From: Pseudoflavonifractor phocaeensis
GTDB lineage: Bacteria > Bacillota > Clostridia > Oscillospirales > Oscillospiraceae
Reading direction: 5' to 3'
Assembly: GCF_016901735.1 (NCBI RefSeq)
Contig: NZ_JACLZC010000011.1
Coordinates: forward strand, 1 to 59,724
DNA: 59,724 bases
Part shown: in pieces, positions 25,390 to 36,016 of the stretch
Numbering within the stretch: position 1 is the first letter of the stretch
Layout of the letters: every line of letters starts with the position of its first letter
Notes under the pieces: generated by a model
The model's input: only the letters and a program-made list of their open reading frames with translations
Told to the model about the DNA's origin: nothing
Database searches by the model: none
Made by a program: the position numbers and the translations under genes

Positions 25390-26630
25390 CGCTGCACACC
25401 TCCCAATTTTTTGGCCCGTTCCGAGCGGGAGAAGGCCATAAGCTGGGGCTTTTCCCGAATCAGGTCAAAGTCAATGGAGGAGAGGGGGGTCTGTTCCCGG
25501 ATGAGGGAGGTATAGATGCCCGCCCGCTCCACATCGCCCAGCAGGATGAAGCCCACCAGGCGGTCGTCCCGGGTGACCAGGAGTTTATAGGAGCCCGTTT
25601 CCGGGTCCTCTTCCAGGTAGCGCTGGCCGTCGTAGCTGCCGGCGGAGACCACATGGAGCCCAAAGAAGCCGGAGGCGTTCATGGGGACGGCCTTGGTAAA
25701 GGCCCGGCTGCCGCCGGCCATGTTGAGCCCGGCGGTCTCGCCCTGGAGGTAGGCGTTGGGCAGGATGGCCAGGATGCGGTCGCTGCCATTGGAGATGTCG
25801 TGGGAGCGGGTGCAGTCACCGGCGGCCCACAGGTCGGGACCGGCGGCGCAGTGGTCGTCGATGAAGATGCCCCGGTCCACGGCGCAGCCGGCCTGAGCGG
25901 CAAGCTCGGTGTTGGGCCGGACCCCCACCGCCACCACCAGTACGTCGAAGTCCACCGCCTTTCCGCTTTTCAAAACCGCATGGTTGCCCTCAAAGCGGGC
26001 AATGGAGTCGCCCAGCAGGAAGGCGACGCCCCGGTCCTCCATGCGTTTTTGGATGAGGGCCGCCGGATGAGGAAGCATCACGTTGGGGAGGATGCGCTCG
26101 GCCATGTCCACCACCGTGAGGGAGGCGCACCGGTCCAGAATGCCCTCGGCGCACTTGAGGCCGATGAGACCGGCGCCGATGATGAGCACCCGCTTGTCTT
26201 TTTGGTCGCCCAGTATCCGGGAGAGCCGGCGGGCGTCGTCCAGCGTCATAAAGGAGGTCTGGTGCTCCACCGTCTCCAGGCCCTCCATGGGAGGGACAAA
26301 GGGCCGGGAACCGGTGGCAAAGCATAATTTATGATACGGCAATACCGCGCCGTTGTCCAGCGTCACCTGATGGGCGGCGCTGTCCACCGAGACGGCGGTA
26401 CGGCCGGACAGGAGGGCGACGCCGTTTTTCTTGTACCAGTTTTCCGGGCGGTAGCGGAGCATCTTTTCCTCGGTGGTCTTTCCCTCCAACAGGTAGGAGA
26501 TCAGGGGACGGCCGTAGACGGGGTAGGGCTCGGCGGAGACGACGGTGATGGAGCCGGTCTGGTCCAGGGCGCGGATGCCCTCCACGCAGCCCACCGCGGC
26601 GGCGCCGTTGCCGATGATGACATAATCCAT
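25386..26630 (-). CDS. FAD/NAD(P)-dependent oxidoreductase of the split GOGAT
   Basis: This 414-residue flavoprotein of the pyridine-nucleotide disulfide oxidoreductase type has an FAD site (MDYVIIGNGAAAVGCVEGIRAL), an NAD(P) site (VLIIGAGLIGLKCAEGIL, about residue 145) and the second FAD motif (DLWAAGDCTRS). No CxxxxC redox pair is visible, so it resembles NirB/rubredoxin reductase-like enzymes. It probably passes electrons from NAD(P)H to the adjacent ferredoxin and then to GltB2. Start at 26630 follows the family N-terminus; the open frame continues 19 codons upstream into the ferredoxin gene. Confidence 0.85.
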   Translation of the reverse strand: MDYVIIGNGAAAVGCVEGIRALDQTGSITVVSAEPYPVYGRPLISYLLEGKTTEEKMLRYRPENWYKKNGVALLSGRTAVSVDSAAHQVTLDNGAVLPYHKLCFATGSRPFVPPMEGLETVEHQTSFMTLDDARRLSRILGDQKDKRVLIIGAGLIGLKCAEGILDRCASLTVVDMAERILPNVMLPHPAALIQKRMEDRGVAFLLGDSIARFEGNHAVLKSGKAVDFDVLVVAVGVRPNTELAAQAGCAVDRGIFIDDHCAAGPDLWAAGDCTRSHDISNGSDRILAILPNAYLQGETAGLNMAGGSRAFTKAVPMNASGFFGLHVVSAGSYDGQRYLEEDPETGSYKLLVTRDDRLVGFILLGDVERAGIYTSLIREQTPLSSIDFDLIREKPQLMAFSRSERAKKLGGVQR

Positions 26631-26638
26631 AGAGTGGT

Positions 26639-27067
26639 TCACCTCTCTTCGTAGACGATGGCCTTGTTGGGACAGCCCTGGACGCACAGGGGGACGCCGA
26701 ACTCATTTTTTTGGCACAGCTCGCATTTCTGCACCGCGCCCGCCTCGCTGTGGCTCAGCGCGCCGTAGGGGCAGAGCAAAATACAGGTGCAGCAGCCCAC
26801 GCATTTGTCGGTGTCGATGTGGACCGCGCCGTCCACGATGGTCAGCGCGCCGGAGATACAGCCCTTGACGCACAGGGGGTCCTCACAGTGGCGGCAGGAG
26901 ACGGCAAAGGAAATGTTGTTGCGCTCCTCGATGCGGATGCGGGGGGCGATTTTGTGGTCTTTCAGGGCTTTGACCATGCTGGACTTGCCGGAGTTGGCAA
27001 AGGCGCAGTAATATTCGCAGAGGTGGCAGCCCAGACACCATTTTTCATTGACATAAACGCGCTTCAT
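26639..27067 (-). CDS. Multi-cluster 4Fe-4S ferredoxin subunit
   Basis: This 142-residue protein of the HycB/DMSO-reductase iron-sulfur type has four cysteine groups: CLGCHLCEYYC near residues 12-22, CRHCEDPLCVKGC near 58-70, CVGCCTCILLCPYG near 89-102 and CELCQKNEFGVPLCVQGC near 115-132. It should hold up to four cubane clusters and act as the electron wire between the FAD protein and the GOGAT synthase subunit. Spacing is 8 bases to the FAD gene and 16 to gltB2. Confidence 0.85.
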   Translation of the reverse strand: MKRVYVNEKWCLGCHLCEYYCAFANSGKSSMVKALKDHKIAPRIRIEERNNISFAVSCRHCEDPLCVKGCISGALTIVDGAVHIDTDKCVGCCTCILLCPYGALSHSEAGAVQKCELCQKNEFGVPLCVQGCPNKAIVYEER

Positions 27068-27083
27068 GGCGCTCCCTCCTCTC

Positions 27084-28589
27084 TTATTCTCCGGCGTACT
27101 TGACGCCCAGGATCTCCAGTTCCTTCTGGTTGAGGCCGATGCCGCGGAGCATCAGGCGGTTGCCCCGGAGGGCCTCGATGGAGTTGATGCCCATACCGCC
27201 CATCATCTCTTTCAGCTCATGATCCCAGGCGGTGACCAGGTTGACCAGCCGCTGGACGCCGATGTCGGGGTTGAGGCGGCGGACCAGATCGGGGCGCTGG
27301 GTGGCAATGCCCCAATTGCACTTGCCGGCCTGACAGGAGCGGCACAGGTGGCAGCCCAGGGCCAGCAGGGCGGCGGTGCCGATGTAGACGGCGTCGGCCC
27401 CCAGGGCAATGGCCTTGAGGAGATCGGCGGAGGAGCGGATGGAGCCGGCCGCCACCACCGAGACCTGATCCCGGATGCCCTCATCCCGGAGGCGCTGATC
27501 CACGGCGGCCAGGGCCAGCTCGATGGGGATGCCCACGTTGTCCCGGATACGGGTGGGGGCGGCGCCGGTGCCGCCCCGGTAGCCGTCGATGGCGATGATA
27601 TCCGCGCCGGAGCGGGCGATGCCCGAGGCGATGGCGGCCACATTGTGGACGGCGGCGATTTTGACGATCACCGGCTTTTGGTAGTTGGTGGCCTCCTTGA
27701 GGGAAAAGACCAGCTGGCGCAGATCCTCAATGGAGTAAATATCGTGGTGGGGGGCGGGGGAGATGGCGTCGGTGCCCTCGGGGATCATGCGGGTGCGGGA
27801 GATGTCGGGCCCCACCTTGAGGCCGGGGAGATGGCCGCCGATGCCGGGCTTTGCGCCCTGTCCCATTTTGATCTCAATGGCGGCGGCGGTGTTGAGGTAG
27901 TCCTTGTGGACGCCGAACCGGCCGGAGGCCACCTGCACGATGGTATTGGGACCGTACTGGTAGAAATCCTGATGGAGTCCGCCCTCGCCGGTGTTGTAGT
28001 AGATGCCCAGGGCCTGGGCGGCCCGGGCCAGGGAGGCGTGGGCGTTGTAGGAGATGGAGCCGTAGCTCATGGCGGAGAACATGACGGGGATGCTCAGCTC
28101 CAGCTGGGGGGCCAGATTGGGCACCAGCCGGCCGGTTTCGTCCCGGACGATTTTTCCCGGCTTCTTGCCCAAAAAGGTGCGGGTCTCCATGGGCTCCCGC
28201 AGAGGGTCAATGGAGGGGTTGGTGACCTGGGAGGCGTTGATGAGGAGCTTGTCCCAATAGATGGGGTAGGGCTCGGGGTTGCCCATGGAGGAGAGGAGGA
28301 CGCCGCCGGTGCCGGCCTGCCGGTAGACCTCGGTGATGGCCTTCCCGGTCCAGTTGGCGTTTTCCTTAAACGTATGGTCGGTTTTCACGATTTTCAGCGC
28401 CCGTGTGGGACAGAGGGAGACGCAGCGGTGGCAGTTGACGCATTTGGACTCGTCGGAGACCATATGGCCGAAGTCCACGTCGTATTTGTGGACCTCGTTG
28501 GCGCACTGGCGCTCACAGGCCCGACAGGAGATGCACCGGTCCATGTTGCGGATGACTTCATAGGGGGGATAGAGGAAATCGACGGCCAT
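27084..28589 (-). CDS. Glutamate synthase FMN-binding (alpha-2) subunit
   Basis: This 501-residue catalytic subunit reductively aminates 2-oxoglutarate. The N-terminus carries two ferredoxin motifs (CISCRACERQC and CVNCHRCVSLCP, residues about 18-60). The rest is the FMN barrel (MFSAMSYGSISYNAHASLARAA, GQGAKPGIGGHLPG, IDGYRGGTGAAPT), with a cysteine cluster (CHLCRSCQAGKC) matching the 3Fe-4S site. GGAGG precedes the start and gltB1 ends immediately upstream. Confidence 0.92.
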   Translation of the reverse strand: MAVDFLYPPYEVIRNMDRCISCRACERQCANEVHKYDVDFGHMVSDESKCVNCHRCVSLCPTRALKIVKTDHTFKENANWTGKAITEVYRQAGTGGVLLSSMGNPEPYPIYWDKLLINASQVTNPSIDPLREPMETRTFLGKKPGKIVRDETGRLVPNLAPQLELSIPVMFSAMSYGSISYNAHASLARAAQALGIYYNTGEGGLHQDFYQYGPNTIVQVASGRFGVHKDYLNTAAAIEIKMGQGAKPGIGGHLPGLKVGPDISRTRMIPEGTDAISPAPHHDIYSIEDLRQLVFSLKEATNYQKPVIVKIAAVHNVAAIASGIARSGADIIAIDGYRGGTGAAPTRIRDNVGIPIELALAAVDQRLRDEGIRDQVSVVAAGSIRSSADLLKAIALGADAVYIGTAALLALGCHLCRSCQAGKCNWGIATQRPDLVRRLNPDIGVQRLVNLVTAWDHELKEMMGGMGINSIEALRGNRLMLRGIGLNQKELEILGVKYAGE

Positions 28590-29690
28590 TTATCGTCCGC
28601 CTCCTTTCTGATGGTCCAGGGTGACCAGGACGGCCTCGCCGCCCTTGGGGGCCCACAGCTTGTCCAACTCCGGCTGGATGACGCGGATGGCGCACTCTTC
28701 CGAGGCGATGTATACCATATCGTCCTTTTCGCCCACCACCATGGAGCGGAGTTTTAAGCGGTCATTGAGGGCCATGAGTCCGCCGGTAAAGCCCACCAGG
28801 ATGGAGAAGGGGCCGGTGACCAGCAAGCTGGAGAAGGCGTTGCGCAGGTAGGTCATGCGGGCCTTTTCTTCCGGGGGAAGCTGATCGATGGTGGACCAGA
28901 AGGGGGCGGCGATGACGTTGGCGGCCTCCCCCATGGTGAGGCCCAGCCGGCGGACCAGGTAGTCCAGGATATAGGCGATGGCCTCGGTATCGGTCTGGAG
29001 GGTGCAGGCGTAGCCGAACATCTCGATAAAGCGGCGGTTGGCGTCATAGCTGGAGATCTCGCCGTTGTGGACCACCGAGCAGTCCAGCAGGGCGAAGGGG
29101 TGCGCGCCGCCCCACCAGCCGGGGGTATTGGTGGGATAGCGTCCGTGGGCGGTCCAGCAGTAGCCCTGGTACTCCTCCAGGCGGTAGAACTGGCCCACAT
29201 CCTCGGGGAAGCCCACGGCCTTGAAAACGCCCATATTTTTGCCGCTGGAAAAGACATAAGCGCCGGAGATGGTGGTGTTGACCCGCAGGACAAAGCGGAC
29301 CACATATTCCGCCTCGTCCAGCTCGCTTTCCTCCAGGGGCACCTTGCGGGGCAGGACGAAGTAGCGCCAGATCAGGGGGGCGTCGTGGATGTTATCCTGC
29401 TTGCGGGTGGGGATCTTGGACATGGAGGCGATCTCAAAGCGGCGTTCCAGGAGGGCCTCGCACTGGGCCTTGGCCTGTTCGTCGTCGTAAAAGAGGTGGA
29501 AGGCGTAGCAGTCGGCAAACTCGGGATAGATACCGTAGCCGGCGAAGCCGCCGCCCAGTCCGTTGGAGCGGTCATGCATGGCGGCAATGGAGCGGATGAT
29601 CCGGTCGCCTCGGATGGGCTGTCCGGAACGGGAAAAGATCCCCGAAATGGCGCAGCCGGAGGGGATACGCACCTGACCTTCTCTCAGCAT
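28590..29690 (-). CDS. Glutamate synthase amidotransferase (alpha-1) subunit
   Basis: This 366-residue class II glutamine amidotransferase supplies ammonia to the FMN subunit. The catalytic cysteine is probably Cys13 in IPSGCAISGIFSRSG, so about 12 residues would be removed by autoprocessing as in other GOGATs. HGRYPTN and LLDCSVVHNGEISSY near residues 183-215 are family blocks. It is the first gene of the nitrogen operon and sits behind an attenuator leader (29711-29794). Confidence 0.9.
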   Translation of the reverse strand: MLREGQVRIPSGCAISGIFSRSGQPIRGDRIIRSIAAMHDRSNGLGGGFAGYGIYPEFADCYAFHLFYDDEQAKAQCEALLERRFEIASMSKIPTRKQDNIHDAPLIWRYFVLPRKVPLEESELDEAEYVVRFVLRVNTTISGAYVFSSGKNMGVFKAVGFPEDVGQFYRLEEYQGYCWTAHGRYPTNTPGWWGGAHPFALLDCSVVHNGEISSYDANRRFIEMFGYACTLQTDTEAIAYILDYLVRRLGLTMGEAANVIAAPFWSTIDQLPPEEKARMTYLRNAFSSLLVTGPFSILVGFTGGLMALNDRLKLRSMVVGEKDDMVYIASEECAIRVIQPELDKLWAPKGGEAVLVTLDHQKGGGR

Positions 29691-29710
29691 GTCATCACGG
29701 CCTTTCTTGA

Positions 29711-29794
29711 TAAAATAGAAAAAAGGCGTTCACGAAAGAAGGGATGCGGTACTTGTGTCCGCGTCCCTCTTTCATGAACGCCTTTGTTCATATT
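29711..29794 (-). promoter_or_regulatory. Candidate ANTAR-controlled attenuator of the gltB operon
   Basis: On the minus strand the leader begins with a perfect hairpin, ATGAAC-AAAGGC-GTTCAT (29791-29774). The six-base loop has A1 and G4, the ANTAR target signature. Loop and 3' arm are also the outer left arm of a long terminator stem (left arm 29785-29759, right arm 29749-29722, one mismatch and one bulge) followed by TTTTTTCTATTTT. The two structures exclude each other, so binding to the small hairpin would prevent termination. Confidence 0.75.
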
Positions 29795-29800
29795 GGCATT

Positions 29801-29828
29801 ATTATACCGCGATTTATGAAAAATGCAA
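29801..29828 (-). promoter_or_regulatory. Promoter of the gltB-glnA operon
   Basis: On the minus strand TTGCAT (29828-29823) and TATAAT (29806-29801) are separated by 16 bases. Transcription would start near 29794, three bases before the hexaloop hairpin. Confidence 0.7.
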
Positions 29829-29948
29829 GAGAAAGATTTTGGACTGCACCAACAGCCTCAAAAAGCGGCGGAATATCCAAAAGCGGCCGGAATTGACCGG
29901 GTCAAAAAAGCGAAGTTGACCAAAACATGAAATGTGGGCAAAATAGGC

Positions 29949-29977
29949 TTGCAAAAAGGGGCAAAAGGGTGTATACT
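29949..29977 (+). promoter_or_regulatory. Promoter of glnN
   Basis: TTGCAA (29949-29954) and TATACT (29972-29977) are 17 bases apart. The transcript should start near 29984. Confidence 0.7.
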
Positions 29978-29983
29978 ACGCCC

Positions 29984-30060
29984 CATCAGGCAGCAAGGGC
30001 GCTGTGGAGCGGAGGCTCCATGGCGCCTTTTCGTATACGAATTTCCGGGCGCTTGCCTGC
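29984..30060 (+). promoter_or_regulatory. Candidate ANTAR-controlled attenuator of glnN
   Basis: CAGC-AAGGGC-GCTG (29991-30004, extendable by a G-T pair) is a hairpin with a six-base loop having A1 and G4. Its loop and 3' arm start the left arm of a 15-bp terminator-like stem (29995-30009 with 30016-30030, loop 30010-30015) followed by TTTT. The architecture copies the gltB leader. A palindrome TTCGTATACGAA (30030-30041) and a CTTGCCTG able to pair back to CAGGCA near 29987 lie further down. Confidence 0.7.
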
Positions 30061-30086
30061 GACGATGGAAAGAGGAGGAACTTGCG

Positions 30087-32165
<2,079 letters not shown>

Positions 32166-32193
32166 GTTTTTCCGATCCTCTCTTTCAACTCAT

Positions 32194-32231
32194 GTCCCGG
32201 GGTGCCGTCGGCATCCCGGGACGCCCTTTTG
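32194..32231 (+). terminator. Terminator of glnN
   Basis: GTCCCGGGGTGCC (32194-32206) pairs with GGCATCCCGGGAC (32210-32222), followed by GCCCTTTTGTT. Confidence 0.8.
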
Positions 32232-32255
32232 TTGGGGAAAAGGCAGTGATTGCCC

Positions 32256-32340
32256 TTGTCAAGGAGGGGGAAAGCAAGTATAATAAAGCGTGATGAAACG
32301 AAAATCTGCCCGGACGCCGGCTGGCGCGCCGGGCGTACTT
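32256..32340 (+). promoter_or_regulatory. gltX promoter and leader hairpin
   Basis: TTGTCA (32256-32261) and TATAAT (32279-32284) have a 17-base spacer. The leader then forms GCCCGG (32308-32313)/CCGGGC (32329-32334) enclosing CGCC-GGCT-GGCG, followed by GTACTTTTGGG. The tail is short, so this may be a weak attenuator. Confidence 0.65.
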
Positions 32341-32356
32341 TTGGGAGGAACGCGTT

Positions 32357-33847
32357 ATGGCTCTGGATTACAGCTGGTTTGAGGAAATGGAGGCCCGCAT
32401 CCCCAAGGGCGAGGTGCGCACCCGGTTCGCGCCGTCCCCCACGGGCTATATGCACGTGGGCAACCTGCGCACCGCCCTCTATACCTGGCTCATCGCCCGC
32501 CACGCCGGCGGCAAGTTTATTTTGCGCATTGAGGACACCGATCAGGGCCGCCTGGTGGAGGGCGCCACCGATGTGATCTATGCCACCCTCCGCAAGTGCG
32601 GGCTCACCTGGGACGAGGGCCCCGATGTGGGCGGTCCCGTGGGTCCCTACATTCAGACCGAGCGCCGGGATTTTTATGGCAAGTACGCCCAGCTCCTGGT
32701 GGAGAAGGGCCACGCCTACTATTGCTTCTGCGCCAAGACCGAGTCGGAAGAGGACAGCGGGGACTTCAACCGGGGCCCCGATCCCTGCCGGGACCTGAAC
32801 GCCGCAGAGGTGCAGGCACGCCTCGACCGGGGCGACCCCTATGTCATCCGCCAGAAAATTCCCGCCGAGGGGAGCACCACCTTCCATGACGCGGTCTTTG
32901 GGGACATCACCGTGGAGAACAGCACCCTGGACGACCAGGTCCTGCTGAAATCCGACGGCCTGCCCACCTACAACTTTGCCAACGTCATCGACGACCACAT
33001 GATGGGCATTACCCATGTGGTCCGCGGCAGTGAGTATCTGAGCAGCGCCCCCAAGTATAACCTCCTCTATGAAGCCTTTGGCTGGGAGGTGCCCACCTAT
33101 ATCCACTGCTCGCCCGTCATGCGGGACGCCCACAACAAGATGTCCAAGCGCAAGGGCGACCCCTCTTACGAGGATCTCATCTCCATGGGCTACCTCTCCG
33201 AGGCGGTGGTGAACTATGTGACCCTGCTGGGCTGGTCCCCCAAGGGGGAGGACAGCGAGCGGGAGTTCTTCACCCTCTCGGAGCTGGCCGACGTGTTCGA
33301 CGTGGCGGGCATCTCCAAGTCTCCCGCCATTTTCGACATTGAGAAGCTCAAGTACTTCAATGCCAAATACCTCCGCGCCCTCTCTCCCGAGGCCTTCTAC
33401 GCCGGCGCCGAGCCCTATTTGAAGGAAGCGGTGAAAACCCCGGGCATTGACCATACCCTCATCGCCCCTCTGGTCCAGCCCCGGTGTGATACCTGGCTGG
33501 ACATCGCACCACAGGTGGACTTTTTCGACGTTTTGCCGGAGTACTCCAACGAGCTTTACTGCCACAAGAAGATGAAAACCAATGTGGAAAATTCTCTGGA
33601 GGCGCTCCGGCTGGTGCTGCCCGCCCTGGAGGCGCTGCAGGACTGGACCTATGACGCCATCCACGACTGCCTCATCGGTCTGGCCCAGGGCCACGAGCTG
33701 AAAAACGGCCGCATCATGTGGCCGGTGCGCACGGCGGTGTCCGGCAAGGCGGTAACCCCCGGCGGCGCGGTGGAGCTGTGCCACATTCTGGGCAAGGAGG
33801 AGACCCTCCGCCGTATCCGGCAGGGCATGGCCCAGCTGGAGGGTTAA
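32357..33847 (+). CDS. gltX: Glutamyl-tRNA synthetase
   Basis: This 496-residue class I synthetase charges tRNA-Glu, and perhaps tRNA-Gln as in most Firmicutes. The HIGH-type motif is in RFAPSPTGYMHVGNLRTALYTW (about residues 22-43) and the KMSKS-type motif in HNKMSKRKGD (about residue 259). The start has GGGAGG upstream. Distance to the YgiQ-like gene is 33 bases, so they are likely cotranscribed. Confidence 0.94.
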   Translation: MALDYSWFEEMEARIPKGEVRTRFAPSPTGYMHVGNLRTALYTWLIARHAGGKFILRIEDTDQGRLVEGATDVIYATLRKCGLTWDEGPDVGGPVGPYIQTERRDFYGKYAQLLVEKGHAYYCFCAKTESEEDSGDFNRGPDPCRDLNAAEVQARLDRGDPYVIRQKIPAEGSTTFHDAVFGDITVENSTLDDQVLLKSDGLPTYNFANVIDDHMMGITHVVRGSEYLSSAPKYNLLYEAFGWEVPTYIHCSPVMRDAHNKMSKRKGDPSYEDLISMGYLSEAVVNYVTLLGWSPKGEDSEREFFTLSELADVFDVAGISKSPAIFDIEKLKYFNAKYLRALSPEAFYAGAEPYLKEAVKTPGIDHTLIAPLVQPRCDTWLDIAPQVDFFDVLPEYSNELYCHKKMKTNVENSLEALRLVLPALEALQDWTYDAIHDCLIGLAQGHELKNGRIMWPVRTAVSGKAVTPGGAVELCHILGKEETLRRIRQGMAQLEG

Positions 33848-33880
33848 ATTGCCCGTATCCTATCAGAAAGAGGTTGCCCT

Positions 33881-35863
33881 ATGAACGCATTTTTACCCGT
33901 AAGCAAGGAGGACATGCTGGACCGGGACTGGTACTGGTATGACTTTCTCGTCATCACCGGCGACGCCTATGTGGATCACCCCACCTTTGGCCCGGCCATC
34001 ATCTCCCGCCTACTGGAGAAGGAGGGCTACCGTGTGGCGGTGCTGGCCCAGCCCGACTGGCGGGACCCGTCCTCTTTTACGGCCCTGGGCCGTCCCCGCC
34101 TGGGGGTGATGCTCTCGGCGGGCAACCTGGACTCCATGGTGGCCCACTATACCGTGGCCAAGCGCCGCCGCCAGGATGACGCCTATTCCCCGGGCAATCG
34201 CCCCGGGCTCCGTCCCGACCGGGCCACCATCGTCTACGCCAACCGGGTGCGGGAGGTGTTTGGCGATATCCCTCTCATCATCGGCGGGCTGGAGGCCTCC
34301 CTGCGCCGCTACGCCCACTATGACTACTGGGAGGACAAGGTGCGCCGCTCGGTGCTGGTGGACAGCCAGGCGGATCTGCTGGTCTACGGCATGGGGGAGC
34401 GGGCCACCAAGGAGATCGCCGCCAAGCTGGCCGCCAAGGTGCCGGTGGGGGAGATCACCGACGTGAAGGGTACCTGCTTTTTGGCCGACCGGCCCGACGC
34501 CTGCCGCTATCCGTCGGTGGAGGTCCCCTCTTATGAGGAGGTTTCCAGCGACAAAAAAGCCTATGCCCTGGCCAACAAGGTGGAGTATGAGGAACACGAC
34601 CCTATCCGGGGCCGGGCCATCGTGCAGCGCCATGAGCGGCGGTGGGTCATCGCCAACCCGCCGGCCATGCCCCTCGACACGGCCGAGCTGGACGAGGTGG
34701 CGGAGCTGCCCTATGTGCGGGAACCCCACCCCATGTACGACGAGATGGGAGGCGTGCCCGCCATTGAAGAGGTGCGCTTCTCGGTGGCCCACAACCGGGG
34801 CTGCTTCGGCGCGTGCAATTTCTGCTCCCTAGCCTTCCATCAGGGCCGGATGCTCACCTCCCGCAGCCATGAGAGCGTCATCCGGGAGGTAAAGCTGCTG
34901 ACGCAGCACCCCGGCTTCAAGGGATATATCCACGACGTGGGCGGCCCCACCGCCAATTTCCGCCATCTCTCCTGCGCCCAGCAGAAGGAGCACGGCCTTT
35001 GTAAAAACCGGGCTTGCCTTGCCCCCAAGTCCTGCCCCAATCTGGACGCCGACCATACCGATTACCTGAAACTCCTCCGGGAGCTGCGTGCCATTCCGGG
35101 TATCAAGAAGATCTTCATCCGTTCCGGCATCCGCTTTGACTACATGATGCAGGACAAGAGCGGCGAATTTTTTGCCGAACTGGTGAAATACCATATTTCC
35201 GGACAGCTGAAGGTGGCCCCGGAGCACTGTGTGAATTCGGTGCTGGACTACATGGGCAAGCCCCATATCGAAGTGTACGAAAAATTCCGCGATAAGTACC
35301 AGCGGCTCAACCAGAAGTACGGCAAGGAGCAGTATCTGGTGCCGTACCTCATGAGCAGCCACCCGGGCTGTACCCTGGAGGATGCGGTTCAGTTGGCCGA
35401 GTGGCTCAACAAGGGCGGACGGCAGCCCGAGCAGGTGCAGGATTTCTACCCCACTCCCGGCACCCTGTCCACCTGTATGTACTATACCGGCATCGATCCC
35501 CGCACCATGAAGGAAGTGTATGTGCCCACCGACCCCCACGAGAAGGCCATGCAGCGGGCGCTGATGCAGTGGAAGCGCCCGGAAAAGCGGCCGTTGGTGC
35601 TGGAGGCCCTCCGCCGCACCGGGCGGGAGGATCTGATCGGCTACGGCAAGGAGTGCCTGCTCCGGCCGGGCCCCGGCCAGCGCCCGCCGGAGGGGAAGGA
35701 CTATCATAAGCCCCAGGAGAAGAACAAAGGCAAATCGGGCAAGCCCAAGCTCAAGCAGGCGGGCCTGCGGGTGGAGCATAACGCCTCCAATCCCAAGCGG
35801 AAGGCGGGCTGGGCCAAGCCGAAGCCCAAGAAAAACGCAAAACCCAAGAGAGATAAGAGATAG
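33881..35863 (+). CDS. YgiQ family radical SAM protein
   Basis: This 660-residue protein combines an N-terminal cobalamin-binding-like domain (residues to about 290) with a radical SAM core whose cluster motif is CFGACNFCSLAFHQGR (about residue 308). The reaction of the family is not established to my knowledge. The C-terminal 60 residues are rich in Lys, Pro and Gly and probably disordered. The final residues (RDKR) and stop are encoded by the composite repeat copy 2, suggesting that the repeat rewrote the gene end. Confidence 0.85.
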   Translation: MNAFLPVSKEDMLDRDWYWYDFLVITGDAYVDHPTFGPAIISRLLEKEGYRVAVLAQPDWRDPSSFTALGRPRLGVMLSAGNLDSMVAHYTVAKRRRQDDAYSPGNRPGLRPDRATIVYANRVREVFGDIPLIIGGLEASLRRYAHYDYWEDKVRRSVLVDSQADLLVYGMGERATKEIAAKLAAKVPVGEITDVKGTCFLADRPDACRYPSVEVPSYEEVSSDKKAYALANKVEYEEHDPIRGRAIVQRHERRWVIANPPAMPLDTAELDEVAELPYVREPHPMYDEMGGVPAIEEVRFSVAHNRGCFGACNFCSLAFHQGRMLTSRSHESVIREVKLLTQHPGFKGYIHDVGGPTANFRHLSCAQQKEHGLCKNRACLAPKSCPNLDADHTDYLKLLRELRAIPGIKKIFIRSGIRFDYMMQDKSGEFFAELVKYHISGQLKVAPEHCVNSVLDYMGKPHIEVYEKFRDKYQRLNQKYGKEQYLVPYLMSSHPGCTLEDAVQLAEWLNKGGRQPEQVQDFYPTPGTLSTCMYYTGIDPRTMKEVYVPTDPHEKAMQRALMQWKRPEKRPLVLEALRRTGREDLIGYGKECLLRPGPGQRPPEGKDYHKPQEKNKGKSGKPKLKQAGLRVEHNASNPKRKAGWAKPKPKKNAKPKRDKR

Positions 35864-35944
35864 GGAAGGCGCTCTGTGGTGGGAGACGATGGTGCATTTT
35901 CCCGGCTCGTAGGGGCGACTCTTGTGGTCGCCCGCGTCGATGCA
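35852..35944. repeat. Composite intergenic repeat, copy 2
   Basis: GATAAGAGATAGGGAAG (35852-35868) is identical to the block in copy 1. After 40 unrelated bases comes the 36-base block beginning GTAGGGGCGAC (35909-35944), which differs from copy 1 at two positions. The order, orientation and position at a gene's stop codon are the same as in copy 1 (20804-20939). Confidence 0.7.
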
Positions 35945-35968
35945 AATACGACCCTTGCTTGACAAAGG

Positions 35969-36001
35969 AAGGCTCCGGACCGATGGCCCGGAGCCTTTTT
36001 G
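35969..36001 (+). terminator. Terminator of gltX-ygiQ
   Basis: AAGGCTCCGG (35969-35978) pairs with CCGGAGCCTT (35988-35997), followed by TTT. Confidence 0.8.
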
Positions 36002-36016
36002 CGATTTGGGATGGAC

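Noticed and set aside
27066..28757. 563-codon plus-strand ORF opposite the GOGAT synthase gene
   Set aside because: Repetitive Gly/Val/Asp composition and no ribosome site; it mirrors the coding strand of gltB2.
32290..32356. T-box leader before gltX
   Set aside because: The leader is under 70 bases and lacks the conserved T-box sequence and an antiterminator.
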